Shown here one piece after another: positions 23,730 to 32,216 of a stretch of 51,012 nt of DNA (positions within the stretch are counted from its first letter, which is position 1; each line of letters begins with the position of its first letter). The translations under genes and the position numbers were made by a program. Below the pieces are notes generated by a model, which was not told the origin of the DNA, made no database searches, and saw only the letters and a list, made by a program, of their open reading frames with translations. The stretch comes from Acidobacteriota bacterium (GTDB taxonomy: Bacteria > Acidobacteriota > Terriglobia > Acidiferrales > UBA7541): positions 1 to 51,012 of the forward strand of contig QHYR01000266.1 of NCBI GenBank assembly GCA_003223315.1. Reading direction: 5' to 3'.

Positions 23730-25064
23730 CTACTGGGGCTGAAGCTGGACCTGCTTCTTGCTCTTTTTCTTCTTGCTGGACGATTCCCCCTGAGGTGTCC
23801 CTTGACTGGCCTGGCTGGGCGGATCGGCGGTGCCGTTCGCGTTCTGTCCAGCATTCGTACTTGTGGCGGCCTGGCCGCCTTGGGCGCTTTGGTCCTGGGC
23901 CGAAGCGTCTGCAGTTGGGGGAACATTTGACCCCGGGGTAGGTCCCGAATTGGCCGCGCTTCCCGAAGGGCCGGCTGGAGGATCCGAAGCTCCGGGCGAG
24001 ACCGTTTGGACGTAGGCCCCAGTTCCGCTGCCGTTGTTTCCGCCGGAACCGCCGCCTGCTGCCACCACACTCAGCCCCGCCCCCGGACTGAGGGTATCGG
24101 TGGCATCTTCTGTTTGCGGCGTCAATGTCGGTGTGCCTACCCGTGCCGCCGTACTGACGTCTGGGCCGGACTTGAGAAGCTCACCCGGTCGTTTCAGCAA
24201 ACCAGGCCGCTCGCGCGGAATCTGTTGCTCCCTCTGCATGCGAGCCAATGCGGTGGGATCGGGTTGCGGCACAGGAGCGCCAAATTTGACGAGCTTGGCT
24301 TTCCCCTCGGCGGCCAGCGGCGAGAGAGGGTATTCCTTCACCAATCTCGCGTAATAGGTCGAGGCCACGTCCTTGTGTTCGTTGCGCTCGTAAATCGAAG
24401 CCAGCATCCAATTGGCCCGGTCGGCTGCGCTAAAGAGTGGATAGCGATTCACTAGATCAAGAAGCCGGGGAGCCGAGGCTTTATCCATGCGCCGGATGTA
24501 ATAAAAACTGGCAATGCGAAAGTCGCCATCGGCCAGAACTTCCTGCACCTCTCTTAACCGCTGCTCGGCTCTCGGCGTGAGCTCCGTCTGGGGATACTTC
24601 TGCAAAAACGTCTGCAAGGCGGCCTCCGCCTCCAGCGCTTCGCTGCGGTCCCGGTCGGACTTTTCCATGCGCCGGTAGTGCGCCATGCCGATCTGCATCT
24701 GCGCGTAGGAGGCCTCATCTAGAAATGGGAAAAACGTGATGAAATCCTGGTACTCTGCGACGGCCTGTGTGAGGCCTGTGCTCCCGCCTTCCTTGAAATA
24801 GGAATCGGCTATAGCCAGTTTTGCTTTCGCCAGGTATTCGCTGTCAGGATAGGTATTGATCAGCGTCTGCATGCTGAGCCGGGCCAATTCGAAACGGTTG
24901 TGCTGCAGGTCGTTGATGGCCCGCTCGTACAAAAGCTTGTCGGCCTCGGCCGACTCATTCGCTTCCGGTTTAGCGGAGTTCGTCGTTGCTTTCTTGCCCG
25001 CGCAGCCCGTGAAGATCATCACGGCTAGGACCGCGCCCATCCAGTTGTAGTTCCGCGTAGGCAT
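23730..25064 (-). CDS. bamD: Outer-membrane assembly lipoprotein BamD with a long low-complexity tail
   Basis: From ATG 25064 the protein has 444 residues; the longer frame from 25109 would overlap rpe and lacks a proper signal start. The N-terminus is a lipoprotein signal with lipobox FTGC. TPR repeats of the YfiO/BamD family follow (ALYERAINDLQHNRFELA-like first helix, TLINTYPDSEYLAKAKLAIADSYF, LQTFLQKYPQTELTPRAEQRL). BamD is the essential helical partner of BamA in inserting beta-barrel proteins. Family members have about 240-290 residues. Here roughly 150 extra residues rich in Gly, Ser, Asn, Gln and Pro follow, ending in a Lys cluster KKKKSKK. It is preceded by rpe at 19 nt. Confidence 0.85.
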   Translation of the reverse strand: MPTRNYNWMGAVLAVMIFTGCAGKKATTNSAKPEANESAEADKLLYERAINDLQHNRFELARLSMQTLINTYPDSEYLAKAKLAIADSYFKEGGSTGLTQAVAEYQDFITFFPFLDEASYAQMQIGMAHYRRMEKSDRDRSEALEAEAALQTFLQKYPQTELTPRAEQRLREVQEVLADGDFRIASFYYIRRMDKASAPRLLDLVNRYPLFSAADRANWMLASIYERNEHKDVASTYYARLVKEYPLSPLAAEGKAKLVKFGAPVPQPDPTALARMQREQQIPRERPGLLKRPGELLKSGPDVSTAARVGTPTLTPQTEDATDTLSPGAGLSVVAAGGGSGGNNGSGTGAYVQTVSPGASDPPAGPSGSAANSGPTPGSNVPPTADASAQDQSAQGGQAATSTNAGQNANGTADPPSQASQGTPQGESSSKKKKSKKQVQLQPQ

Positions 25065-25083
25065 CCGCTTCAAACAGCCTTTC

Positions 25084-25773
25084 TTAAACTCTTTGCGCCA
25101 AAGCCTCACTGGCTAAATGCGCCATCTCCCGAACCGCCGCGGCCGGGTCAGCGCTATGGAAGATCGAAGTGCCGGCCACCAGAATCTGCGCGCCGGCCCG
25201 GACCACCTCGGCCACGTTTTCCGGGCCGATTCCTCCATCCACTTCGATCCGGTAGTTATAATGATGCCGATCGCGAATTTCCCGCAACTCCCTTATTTTT
25301 TCGGTGGCCTCGGGAATGAACGCCTGCCCGCCGAATCCCGGATTGACCGACATGACCAACACGTGGTCGACCTTGCCCAGTACCTCCGAAAGCATCACCA
25401 CCGGCGTGGCCGGATTGATCACGGCTCCAGCCTTACAGCCGTGCTCCCGAACCATCGTGAGGGCGCGGTCCAGGTGGGGCGTGGCTTCTTGGTGCACGGA
25501 AATCATGTCTGCGCCGGCAGTGGCGAAGGCTTCGATGTATTGCTCCGGGTTTTCGATCATAAGATGCACGTCGAGCTGGAGCCTGGTTGCCTTGCGCAGC
25601 GACGCAACTACAGGTACACCAATGGAAATATTCGGAACGAAGTGTCCGTCCATTACATCCACGTGCAGCAGGGAAACTCCGCCGCGTTCCACGGCGCGTA
25701 TAGCGTCACCCAGACAGGCAAAATCCGCGGCCAAAATCGACGGGGCGACTTCAACGGCAGCCGACGCTCTCAC
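25084..25773 (-). CDS. rpe: Ribulose-phosphate 3-epimerase
   Basis: The 229-residue TIM-barrel enzyme interconverts ribulose 5-phosphate and xylulose 5-phosphate in the pentose phosphate pathway. VAPSILAADFACLGD opens strand 1. LLHVDVMDGHFVPN carries the metal ligands His and Asp. LDVHLMIENPEQYIEAF, VINPATPVVML, VLVMSVNPGFGGQAFI, RIEVDGGIGPENV and ILVAGTSIF follow in family order. It lies 89 nt downstream of the PASTA-domain gene and 19 nt before bamD on the same strand, probably in one transcript. The neighbours do not suggest a dedicated pathway. Length and motifs leave little doubt. Confidence 0.96.
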   Translation of the reverse strand: MRASAAVEVAPSILAADFACLGDAIRAVERGGVSLLHVDVMDGHFVPNISIGVPVVASLRKATRLQLDVHLMIENPEQYIEAFATAGADMISVHQEATPHLDRALTMVREHGCKAGAVINPATPVVMLSEVLGKVDHVLVMSVNPGFGGQAFIPEATEKIRELREIRDRHHYNYRIEVDGGIGPENVAEVVRAGAQILVAGTSIFHSADPAAAVREMAHLASEALAQRV

Positions 25774-25862
25774 TCGCAGAATTCTATCATACGGGAAACC
25801 CGTGTTCTGGGTGATTTTCGCGGGATTTTCGCCGTTCCACGTCCGCCAATTGCCTTCGGCTG

Positions 25863-26618
25863 TCAGTCCGCGACGCCCAGTTCCACCGTCGTGTCGGCGG
25901 GGACGCGTTCCCCGCCCGGCGGATTTTGCCCCACGATCGTGCCCTTCGGGGAGCCCGCTTGCCCGATGTGATTTAATTTCGCAATTTTCAGTCCCGCTGC
26001 CGCCAGCGTTTGGCTCGCTTCCTGCTGTTCCAGGCCCACTACACTGGGCATCACGTAAAATGGCTGGCGATCGGCGCTCGAAACGAGCAAATCCACGTGC
26101 GGGCTCGATGCCGTTGTCCCTTCCAGCGGATCTTGTTTCAGCACGACATCGGGCTGCACTCCGGGAAGATAGATCTCCGTTAACTCTCCGAACTGCAGTC
26201 CCGCCTGAAGCAAGGAGATCCGCGCCGCCCGCATCGTTTGGCCTTCGAGAGCCGGAATCTTCACCGTCTTCTGCCCGAGGCTCAGCACAACGTGAGCGTC
26301 TTGCGAAACCTTCATCTCTTCGCCGGGTGGAGGACTTTGCCTTACGACTGCATTCACCGGCAGTGGACTATATACGCGGTCGACCACCCGCAACTGCAAA
26401 CCGTGAGCAGCAAGGATGCGCTGCGCATCCGGCGCTGATTGCCCGACCAGGCTGGGCATGCTCACGATGCGCCCGCGAATGGCGATGCGGATGGTGGTCA
26501 CCGCGCTGAGAAACGCTGCCGCGGCGAGGACAAAGACCAAAACGGAGAAGCGCAAGACGCGTTCCAGCCGTTCTCGCCATTTCTCCATCGATAGATGCGC
26601 GACGCTCTCGCCGTTCAT
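25863..26618 (-). CDS. Membrane-anchored PASTA-repeat protein without a kinase domain
   Basis: The 251-residue protein has a short cytoplasmic head (residues 1-24), one membrane helix (about 25-50) and three consecutive PASTA repeats outside the membrane. The repeats begin at SMPSLVGQSAPDAQRIL, KIPALEGQTMRAARISL and VMPSVVGLEQQEASQTL, each with the typical strand-helix-strand pattern. PASTA domains bind peptidoglycan stem peptides or beta-lactams and usually sit behind Ser/Thr kinases or on PBP2x. Here no kinase or transpeptidase domain is present. Co-transcription between rsmB and rpe/bamD is likely. A role as a cell-wall sensor or scaffold is inference. Confidence 0.88.
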   Translation of the reverse strand: MNGESVAHLSMEKWRERLERVLRFSVLVFVLAAAAFLSAVTTIRIAIRGRIVSMPSLVGQSAPDAQRILAAHGLQLRVVDRVYSPLPVNAVVRQSPPPGEEMKVSQDAHVVLSLGQKTVKIPALEGQTMRAARISLLQAGLQFGELTEIYLPGVQPDVVLKQDPLEGTTASSPHVDLLVSSADRQPFYVMPSVVGLEQQEASQTLAAAGLKIAKLNHIGQAGSPKGTIVGQNPPGGERVPADTTVELGVAD

Positions 26619-26673
26619 AAGTCAATCACAGTAGCACGCCGAAGCTGCGGCCTCAAACGCCCGCCTGGTTTTC

Positions 26674-26725
26674 TTGTAGCCCAGGGCGCCCCGACGATTT
26701 GGGTCGGGGGCCCTGGGGATTTTCC
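26674..26725 (+). repeat. Hairpin repeat, family 2 (copy 1), between rsmB and the PASTA gene
   Basis: CTTGTAGCCCAGG starts the element and GGGGGCCCTGGGGATTTT ends it. CCCAGGGCGCCCCGAC (26680-26695) pairs with GTCGGGGGCCCTGGG (26703-26717), apart from one bulge. Start, end and inner dyad match a second copy at 34185-34256. On the plus strand it ends in a T run. On the minus strand, the direction of the flanking genes, it does not, so it need not stop their transcription. Confidence 0.6.
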
Positions 26726-26742
26726 CGCGGCGCGTAGACCAC

Positions 26743-28113
26743 CTAACCTCGCGCCAGTACCGCCGCAAAAAATCCGTCGGTCCCGTGCTCTGGCGGAAAA
26801 GTCCTAAAAAAGCCGCCGGATTCAAATAACTTCTCGGCCGATGCCGCTTCGCGCAGGTGTGGCGCCAATATCGCCCGTCCCGAAATCACCTGCCACTCCG
26901 GCGCTTCCGCGAGCGCCGCCGCGACCACGTTTTCATTTTCGTCTGGCTCCAGCGAACAGGTGGAATAAACCACTCGCCCGGATTTGCCGGCCGACCGCAG
27001 CGCGTTCCGCAACATCGCCGTCTGGGAGCGTTGCGCCTCGTTCAAATCCTCGGGCTTGAGCCGCCAACGAATTTCCGCGTTCCGTGAGAGCGTGCCCGTT
27101 CCCGAGCACGGCGCATCAATCAACACGCGGTCAAATCCTGGTGAGAAGGCCAAAGGCCGCGTTGCGTCCAGAGCGACCAGCGACACATTTATGATCCCTG
27201 TGCGCGTCAACTGTTGTTGAATGATGCGCAAGCGGTGCTCGTGGATGTCCCCGGCGATCACGCGGCCGCGCGGGCCCGCGGCACGCGCCAGAATCGTTGT
27301 CTTCCCGCCGGGTGCCGCGCACGCGTCCAGGATGGTCTGCGAATCCCGCGCGTCCACAAGGTGCGCCACCATCTGCGATGCTTCGTCCTGCAGATTGATC
27401 TGCCCGGTGCGATAAGCCTCGCTTGTGGCCGCATTGCCTCCCGAGATTTGAAGTGCCCCGCGAAGCCATCGGCCCGGTGTGACCCCCAAACCCGATTTGC
27501 GCAGCAAATCCGCGACCCGCTCGCTCGCTTCTTCTTCGAGCACTGCGCAGCTCAGCGGCGCCGGCCGGTTATTGGCTTTCAGCAATGCCGTGGTCCGTTC
27601 TTTACCGAAGGAGCCCAGCCATCGCGCAACGAGCCAGGTTGGATGCGAGTTCAAAATTCCCAGCCGCTCCTCGAGCGCTGTTGCCGCGGGGATCAACTTG
27701 TCGACGTCCTCGCCGGCAATCCTGGCATCCGCCGTCGCTCGCCGCAGCACGGCATTGACCATTCCTGCCGCCGAACTCTTGCGCGCCCGTTTGACTAACT
27801 CGACCGATTCATCAATCGCCGCATGCTGCGGCACGCGGTCGAGATAGCGCAATTGGTAGAGTCCCAGCCGCAGCGCCAGGAGCACTTCCAGATCGAGTTG
27901 ATCGCAAGGGCGTTGGAGATAGCGCTGCAGCAGGAAATCGAGGAGCCGCTGCCACCGCAGAACTCCCAGCGTCAGCTCGGTGGCCAGCGAGGCGTCGGCT
28001 TTCTTTATGCCGGGTTCGAGTTTCGCATAGAGCAGGTCGGCCGCGTAGGCCTCTTCCGCAGCCACACGCCGCAGAACTTCAAACGCAATCCTTCTCGCAG
28101 CGGAAATTGCCAT
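26743..28113 (-). CDS. rsmB: 16S rRNA (cytosine-967-C5)-methyltransferase RsmB
   Basis: The 456-residue protein joins an N-terminal NusB-like RNA-binding domain (about 1-140; AISAARRIAFEVLRRV, LDFLLQRYLQRPCDQL, YLDRVPQHAAIDESVELVK) to a Rossmann methyltransferase domain. The latter contains DEASQMVAHLVDARDSQTIL, DACAAPGGKTTILA (SAM binding), LIDAPCSGTGTLSRN with one catalytic Cys and VYSTCSLEPDENE with the other. It makes m5C967 in 16S rRNA. The fmt-rsmB order is conserved in many bacteria. Here a 94-nt spacer with an extragenic repeat separates the two. The other Fmu family member, RsmF, lacks the NusB-like domain, so the assignment is good. Confidence 0.95.
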   Translation of the reverse strand: MAISAARRIAFEVLRRVAAEEAYAADLLYAKLEPGIKKADASLATELTLGVLRWQRLLDFLLQRYLQRPCDQLDLEVLLALRLGLYQLRYLDRVPQHAAIDESVELVKRARKSSAAGMVNAVLRRATADARIAGEDVDKLIPAATALEERLGILNSHPTWLVARWLGSFGKERTTALLKANNRPAPLSCAVLEEEASERVADLLRKSGLGVTPGRWLRGALQISGGNAATSEAYRTGQINLQDEASQMVAHLVDARDSQTILDACAAPGGKTTILARAAGPRGRVIAGDIHEHRLRIIQQQLTRTGIINVSLVALDATRPLAFSPGFDRVLIDAPCSGTGTLSRNAEIRWRLKPEDLNEAQRSQTAMLRNALRSAGKSGRVVYSTCSLEPDENENVVAAALAEAPEWQVISGRAILAPHLREAASAEKLFESGGFFRTFPPEHGTDGFFAAVLARG

Positions 28114-28145
28114 GAGGAGAGTTTAATCTCGAACTAACAACCAGC

Positions 28146-28177
28146 GTTGCCATCCTGAGCGAAGTGAAGCATCTCTC
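28146..28177 (+). repeat. Extragenic repeat, family 1 (copy 1)
   Basis: The gap between fmt and rsmB holds GCCATCCTGAGCGAAGTGAAGCATCTC (written in parts: GCCATCCTGAGCG, AAGTGAAGCATCTC). This is a version of the TCATYCTGAGCGAAG...GAATCTC element scattered between genes in many bacterial genomes. Related copies are at 31949-32041 and 37605-37650. Confidence 0.6.
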
Positions 28178-28207
28178 GTAGGTTTACAAAAAAGTGGGCA
28201 ACGCGCC

Positions 28208-29164
28208 TTACACGCCGAACCGCTCGCCGCTGCCGAGCCGCGCACCATTCACGAATTCTTGCCCGCTGACGCGCTTGCGTCCCTCAATTTGCACGGATTC
28301 AATTTGCAAGCGCGTGCCTTTGCCGCAAATCACCTCGATCGCGGCGTCGCTCACGATCAGCGTGCCCGCATCCTGCGCGATTGCCTTCAGAGCGGGCCCA
28401 GCCGTAGCGGCGGGCGCGCTCGGCCGTCCCCAAATGTGGCACAACCGCCCGCGAAATGTGCTAAACGTCCCCGGCCACGGTGCGAGGCCGCGAATTCGGT
28501 AATAAATCTCGCCGGCCGTTAGTGACCAATCGATGCGCCCCTGCTCTTTCGTGAGCATCGGCGCATAACTGGCCTGCGTGGACTCCTGCGGAATCGGCCG
28601 GATCTCCCCACGCTCGAGTTTGATCAGCGACTCCACAACCAAAGGCGCGCCCAATTCCGCCATGCGCTTCGCCAATTCCGGCGCTGTTTCATCGCTGCCG
28701 ATGGCGATTTCTCGCTGCATCAGAATCGGGCCGGTATCGAGCCCCGGATCGAGTCGCATGGTCGTGAGACCGGTTGTGCTCTCCCCATTGATAATGGCCC
28801 ACGCAATGGGGGCTGCGCCCCGATATTTCGGCAGCAACGAGGCATGCAGGTTCATCCACCCCAGGCGCGGAATCTCCAAGAGGCGCCGCGGAATGATTTG
28901 TCCATAGGCGATAATGACTACGGCATCCGGCTGGATCTCGGCGAAAAAATCGTACGCCCCATCCGACTTTACGCTCTCCGGCTGGTAAATTCGCACGGCG
29001 TCCGCCGCCACTTCTTTCACCGCCGACACCGAGACCCGCTGACCGCGCCCGCGGGGCCGGTCCGGCTGCGTCACCACCGCTGCTACGGCAAATTCAGGAT
29101 TCGCGAGCAATCCTCGCAGCGTGGGAACAGCGAATTCCGGCGTGCCGCAAAAGACGATGCGCAT
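28208..29164 (-). CDS. fmt: Methionyl-tRNA formyltransferase
   Basis: The 318-residue enzyme formylates initiator Met-tRNA with 10-formyltetrahydrofolate. The N-terminus RIVFCGTPEFAVPTLRGLL is characteristic. The catalytic loop is MNLHASLLPKYRGAAPI, with the Asn, His and downstream Asp (LDPGLDTGPIL) of the formyltransferase active site. The C-terminal OB-fold domain (about 210-310) contacts tRNA. It follows def by 30 nt, the usual def-fmt pairing, because deformylase removes the group that Fmt adds. No anomaly is seen. Confidence 0.97.
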   Translation of the reverse strand: MRIVFCGTPEFAVPTLRGLLANPEFAVAAVVTQPDRPRGRGQRVSVSAVKEVAADAVRIYQPESVKSDGAYDFFAEIQPDAVVIIAYGQIIPRRLLEIPRLGWMNLHASLLPKYRGAAPIAWAIINGESTTGLTTMRLDPGLDTGPILMQREIAIGSDETAPELAKRMAELGAPLVVESLIKLERGEIRPIPQESTQASYAPMLTKEQGRIDWSLTAGEIYYRIRGLAPWPGTFSTFRGRLCHIWGRPSAPAATAGPALKAIAQDAGTLIVSDAAIEVICGKGTRLQIESVQIEGRKRVSGQEFVNGARLGSGERFGV

Positions 29165-29194
29165 CCTGTCCTCGCTGACTCCGCCGTTGCGGCG

Positions 29195-29710
29195 TCACCA
29201 CTGGCCCGTTTTCTGCAGCTTGCGGATTCTTCGCCGGATCAAATCGCGTTTGAGCAGGCTGAGGTGTTTCAGAAACAGCACGCCGTCCAGATGGTCGATT
29301 TCGTGGCAGAACGCGCGCGCCAGCAACCCTTCGCCATTCATCTCAAAAGTCTTTCCCGCAGCGTCCTGAGCCCGCACGGTAACGTACTGCGGTCGCGCGA
29401 CGTTTCCCCGAAAACTCGGCACGGAAAGGCAACCCTCTTCCTCGCGCTGCTCTCCCTCGGCGTGAATAATCTCCGGATTGGCCAGCACGATCTTGGCTTC
29501 CGGATTTTTCCCCACGGTCACATCGATCACCGCCAGCCGCTTGGCGATGCCAATTTGCGGCGCTGCCAGCCCCACGCCACTGGCCGCATACATCGACTCA
29601 AACATGTCCTGACAAAGCTTCGCCAGTTCCTCGTCGAACTTTTCGATCGGTTTGGCCGTTTTTTCCAGTACGGCATTGCCGTACTTCACCACCGGGTAGA
29701 TCATCGCCAA
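29195..29710 (-). CDS. def: Peptide deformylase
   Basis: The 171-residue metallohydrolase removes the N-formyl group from nascent proteins. All three motifs are present: GVGLAAPQIG (motif 1), EEGCLSVPSF with the metal-binding Cys (motif 2), and CHEIDHLDGVLF, which is HExxH with the catalytic Glu (motif 3). It starts 24 nt after aroC and precedes fmt. The motif 2 form EGCLS fits the type I deformylases of Gram-negatives. Length is normal. Confidence 0.97.
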   Translation of the reverse strand: MAMIYPVVKYGNAVLEKTAKPIEKFDEELAKLCQDMFESMYAASGVGLAAPQIGIAKRLAVIDVTVGKNPEAKIVLANPEIIHAEGEQREEEGCLSVPSFRGNVARPQYVTVRAQDAAGKTFEMNGEGLLARAFCHEIDHLDGVLFLKHLSLLKRDLIRRRIRKLQKTGQW

Positions 29711-29734
29711 TATTCCCGCGCGCCCCGCCGTCGC

Positions 29735-30907
29735 TCAGAAATCATCGAGTTGCCGCATATACCCTTCAAAATTCCGTCGCGTTTCACCGAACGAATCGCC
29801 GCCGAATTTTTCCAGGAATGCTCCCGCCAGCGCCAGCGCCGTCATGGCCTCGCCCGCAATTCCTCCGGCGGGCACCACACACACGTCCGAGCGTTCGTAA
29901 GCCGCCTGTACCGCTTGCTTCGTAACCAAGTCCGCTGTTCCCAGCCCCCGGCGCAAAGTCGAAATCGGCTTCAGGTAGCCACGCACGACCACGTCTTCGC
30001 CGTTCGTGATTCCGCCTTCCAGGCCGCCCGCGCGGTTGCTGGGCCGGCGAAAACGCCGCCTCTGCGCATCATAAGCAATTTCATCTTGCACTTCGCTGCC
30101 ATACGAACCCGCGGCGGCGACCCCTGCGCCAATTTCTACCGCCTTTACCGCCTGAATGGACATGATTGCGCGCGCCAATTGTCCGTCGAGCTTTGCGTCC
30201 CACTGCACATGGCTTCCCAGACCCGGCGGCACCCCGTGCGCCACCACCTCGAAGATTCCGCCCACGGAATCTCCCGCGCGCAATACCTGATCCACCTCCT
30301 GCTTCATGCGCGCTTCGGTTTCTGCATCTACGCAGCGCAGCGGCGAATCGAGGTTGGCGCAGACGGCTTGGATTTCCCTCCAGGCGGCCTGCCGCTCCAG
30401 GCGCGCATGCCCCACCACCACCACGTGGCTTAGGATCTCGCAGCCGAATTCGCGCAGAAGCAGCTTGGCCAGCGAACCGATGGCCACGCGTGCCGCCGTC
30501 TCCCGGGCGGACGCGCGTTCGAGAATGTAGCGCGCATCGTGGAGATTAAGTTTGATTGCTCCGGCCAGATCCGCGTGGCCCGGCCGTGGCGCGGTCAGAG
30601 GACGCCTTGCTTGCCGCTCTTCCTCGCGATCCTCCACGGCCATGGCCCGTTCCCAATTGGCCCAGTCGCGATTTTCGATGCGCAGAGCGACCGGCGCACC
30701 GATGGTTTGTCCGTGGCGGATGCCGGCAAGGGCCTCGGCGCGGTCTTTCTCGATTTTCTGTCTCCCGCCGCGTCCATAACCCAGTTGGCGCCGGTGCAAT
30801 TCGCCGTTGATGAATTCGAAATCCACGCGCAGCCCGGCAGGCAAGCCTGAAATCCAGGCGATCAGCGCTTGCCCGTGCGACTCTCCTGCGGTGGCGAATT
30901 GCAGCAT
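29735..30907 (-). CDS. aroC: Chorismate synthase
   Basis: The 390-residue FMN-dependent enzyme makes chorismate from EPSP, the last step of the shikimate pathway. Signatures are FATAGESHGQALIAWISGLPAG at the N-terminus (motif GESHG), the RRQLGYGRGGRQKIEKDRAE loop, RHGQTIGAPVAL, TAPRPGHADLAGAIKL, RASARETAARVAIG and NRAGGLEGGITNGEDVVVRG. It is the first gene of the minus-strand unit aroC-def-fmt-rsmB, with a good promoter at 30988-31016 and a leader of about 74 nt. Length and motifs are typical. Confidence 0.97.
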   Translation of the reverse strand: MLQFATAGESHGQALIAWISGLPAGLRVDFEFINGELHRRQLGYGRGGRQKIEKDRAEALAGIRHGQTIGAPVALRIENRDWANWERAMAVEDREEERQARRPLTAPRPGHADLAGAIKLNLHDARYILERASARETAARVAIGSLAKLLLREFGCEILSHVVVVGHARLERQAAWREIQAVCANLDSPLRCVDAETEARMKQEVDQVLRAGDSVGGIFEVVAHGVPPGLGSHVQWDAKLDGQLARAIMSIQAVKAVEIGAGVAAAGSYGSEVQDEIAYDAQRRRFRRPSNRAGGLEGGITNGEDVVVRGYLKPISTLRRGLGTADLVTKQAVQAAYERSDVCVVPAGGIAGEAMTALALAGAFLEKFGGDSFGETRRNFEGYMRQLDDF

Positions 30908-30987
30908 TCAGCTTTGTCAGTTTGCGGAAAAAGTTTCCGCGGCACGCCTGCCTTCGGTCTGTCGCGCGGGGCGGCAGGGAATTGCGC

Positions 30988-31016
30988 ATTTTATCGGAGC
31001 CCGCCAGGACCGTAAA
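30988..31016 (-). promoter_or_regulatory. Predicted promoter of the aroC-def-fmt operon
   Basis: On the minus strand TTTACG (31016-31011), a 17-nt spacer and TAAAAT (30993-30988) stand about 80 nt upstream of the aroC start. Both boxes match four or five of six consensus bases with ideal spacing. Confidence 0.45.
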
Positions 31017-31102
31017 GGGATGCGCTTAGCGCAACCGCTCCTTGACGCTTCCGAGCGCGCGACGTTACGCTTGCGAAGTCGTAATGACTGCACTGGGGGC
31101 GA

Positions 31103-31927
31103 ATGGCCACTGAACCCAAATTGATGGACGCGGAGGAGAGTTCTGCGTTCGCCATTTTGATCGAGCCCCTCAAGCGCCAGGTGCAGATTCTCCAGGATTA
31201 CACCTACCTCGCCGCGCGCGCCATCGCCAGCCTGTTCACCCCGCCTGTTTACGTGAATGATCTTTTGCAGCAGATGGATATCATCGGTATCGGCTCGCTG
31301 CCGATCGTCTTGTTGACCGGGGCTTTCATCGGAGCGGTCATGGTGCTGCAGACGGCATCGCAGTTCGAGCGCTTCGGCGAAACCTCGCTTACCGGCGACA
31401 TCGTCTCGCTCGCCCTGGTGCGGGAGTTGGGGCCGACCATCACCGGCTTGCTGGTAGCCGGCCGGAATGCCTCCGGTATGGCCTCCGAACTCGGTTCCAT
31501 GCAGGTGACCGAGCAGGTGGACGCCATGCGCGCCATGGGCACGGATCCGAATCGCAAACTCGTGGCCCCGCGCGTGCTCGCGACCATGTTCGTGCTGCCC
31601 TTGCTCACCGCTATGGCCGATTTCGTCGGTTTAACCGGAGGCTTCATCGTCTCCTACTTCACCCTGCGCATCGGCGCCGTGGAATTCTGGACGCGCGCTC
31701 TGAACGCGCTGGAATTTTCGGACTTGATGCAGGGAATGGCCAAGCCCGTCATCTTTGCCTTCTTGTTAGCCACAATCGGTTGCTACAAGGGTTTAACCGT
31801 GCGGGGCGGTACCCAGGGAGTCGGTCGCGCCACAACTCAGGCCGTGGTGGTCTCTTCCGTGTCGATCCTGGTTTCCGACTTCTTCCTCACGAAGTTCGCG
31901 CTCTTCCTCGCCGGCAAGCCCCTTTGA
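31103..31927 (+). CDS. mlaE: MlaE-type ABC transporter permease
   Basis: The 274-residue inner-membrane permease belongs to the MlaE/YrbE family, which moves phospholipids or other lipids with MCE proteins. After about 35 cytoplasmic residues come an amphipathic interface helix and about five membrane helices. The family core is ALVRELGPTITGLLVAGRNASGMASELGSMQVTEQVDAM followed by MGTDPNRKLVAPRVLA, the cytoplasmic coupling helix. It is followed by the ATPase (289-nt gap with a repeat insertion) and the MCE protein, giving mlaE-mlaF-mlaD order. MlaB and MlaC are not in the window, as is usual in many non-proteobacteria. Confidence 0.93.
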   Translation: MATEPKLMDAEESSAFAILIEPLKRQVQILQDYTYLAARAIASLFTPPVYVNDLLQQMDIIGIGSLPIVLLTGAFIGAVMVLQTASQFERFGETSLTGDIVSLALVRELGPTITGLLVAGRNASGMASELGSMQVTEQVDAMRAMGTDPNRKLVAPRVLATMFVLPLLTAMADFVGLTGGFIVSYFTLRIGAVEFWTRALNALEFSDLMQGMAKPVIFAFLLATIGCYKGLTVRGGTQGVGRATTQAVVVSSVSILVSDFFLTKFALFLAGKPL

Positions 31928-31948
31928 CCGAGCGCCGCTCATTCGCAC

Positions 31949-32041
31949 TGTCATCCCGAGAGAGTCCGCGAGATTGAGCCGAATTCCCATTGTCGAATTC
32001 GGCGAAAACAGCGCGCACGATCGAGGGATCTGCTTGTGTCT
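31949..32041 (+). repeat. Extragenic repeat, family 1 (copy 2), with internal 9-bp palindrome
   Basis: The element begins TGTCATCCCGAG and ends CGAGGGATCTGCTTG, the two halves of the same repeat family as 28146 and 37605. Between them about 60 nt are inserted, including GCCGAATTC (31978-31986), an 8-nt loop and GAATTCGGC (31995-32003), a perfect hairpin. It sits in the mlaE-mlaF gap and is not followed by a T run, so read-through is expected. Confidence 0.5.
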
Positions 32042-32216
32042 TCTGCCGTTGAAAATTTTGCCTCTCGGATGTCCCGCCAACGCGCAAGCGCTTCCAGATC
32101 TAAGCCGTCGGGACACCTGAGGCTTTTCCCACTCTGAAATTTCAATCTCCTCTGCATTTTTGCATCTATAATGGCGAAGACGTGTGCTGGCGACGCCCGC
32201 TCAGCCACGTTCCCGG

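Noticed and set aside
28844-30433. Long open frame on + (529 aa) across fmt, def and aroC
   Set aside because: It spans three well-identified minus-strand genes and shows no domain.
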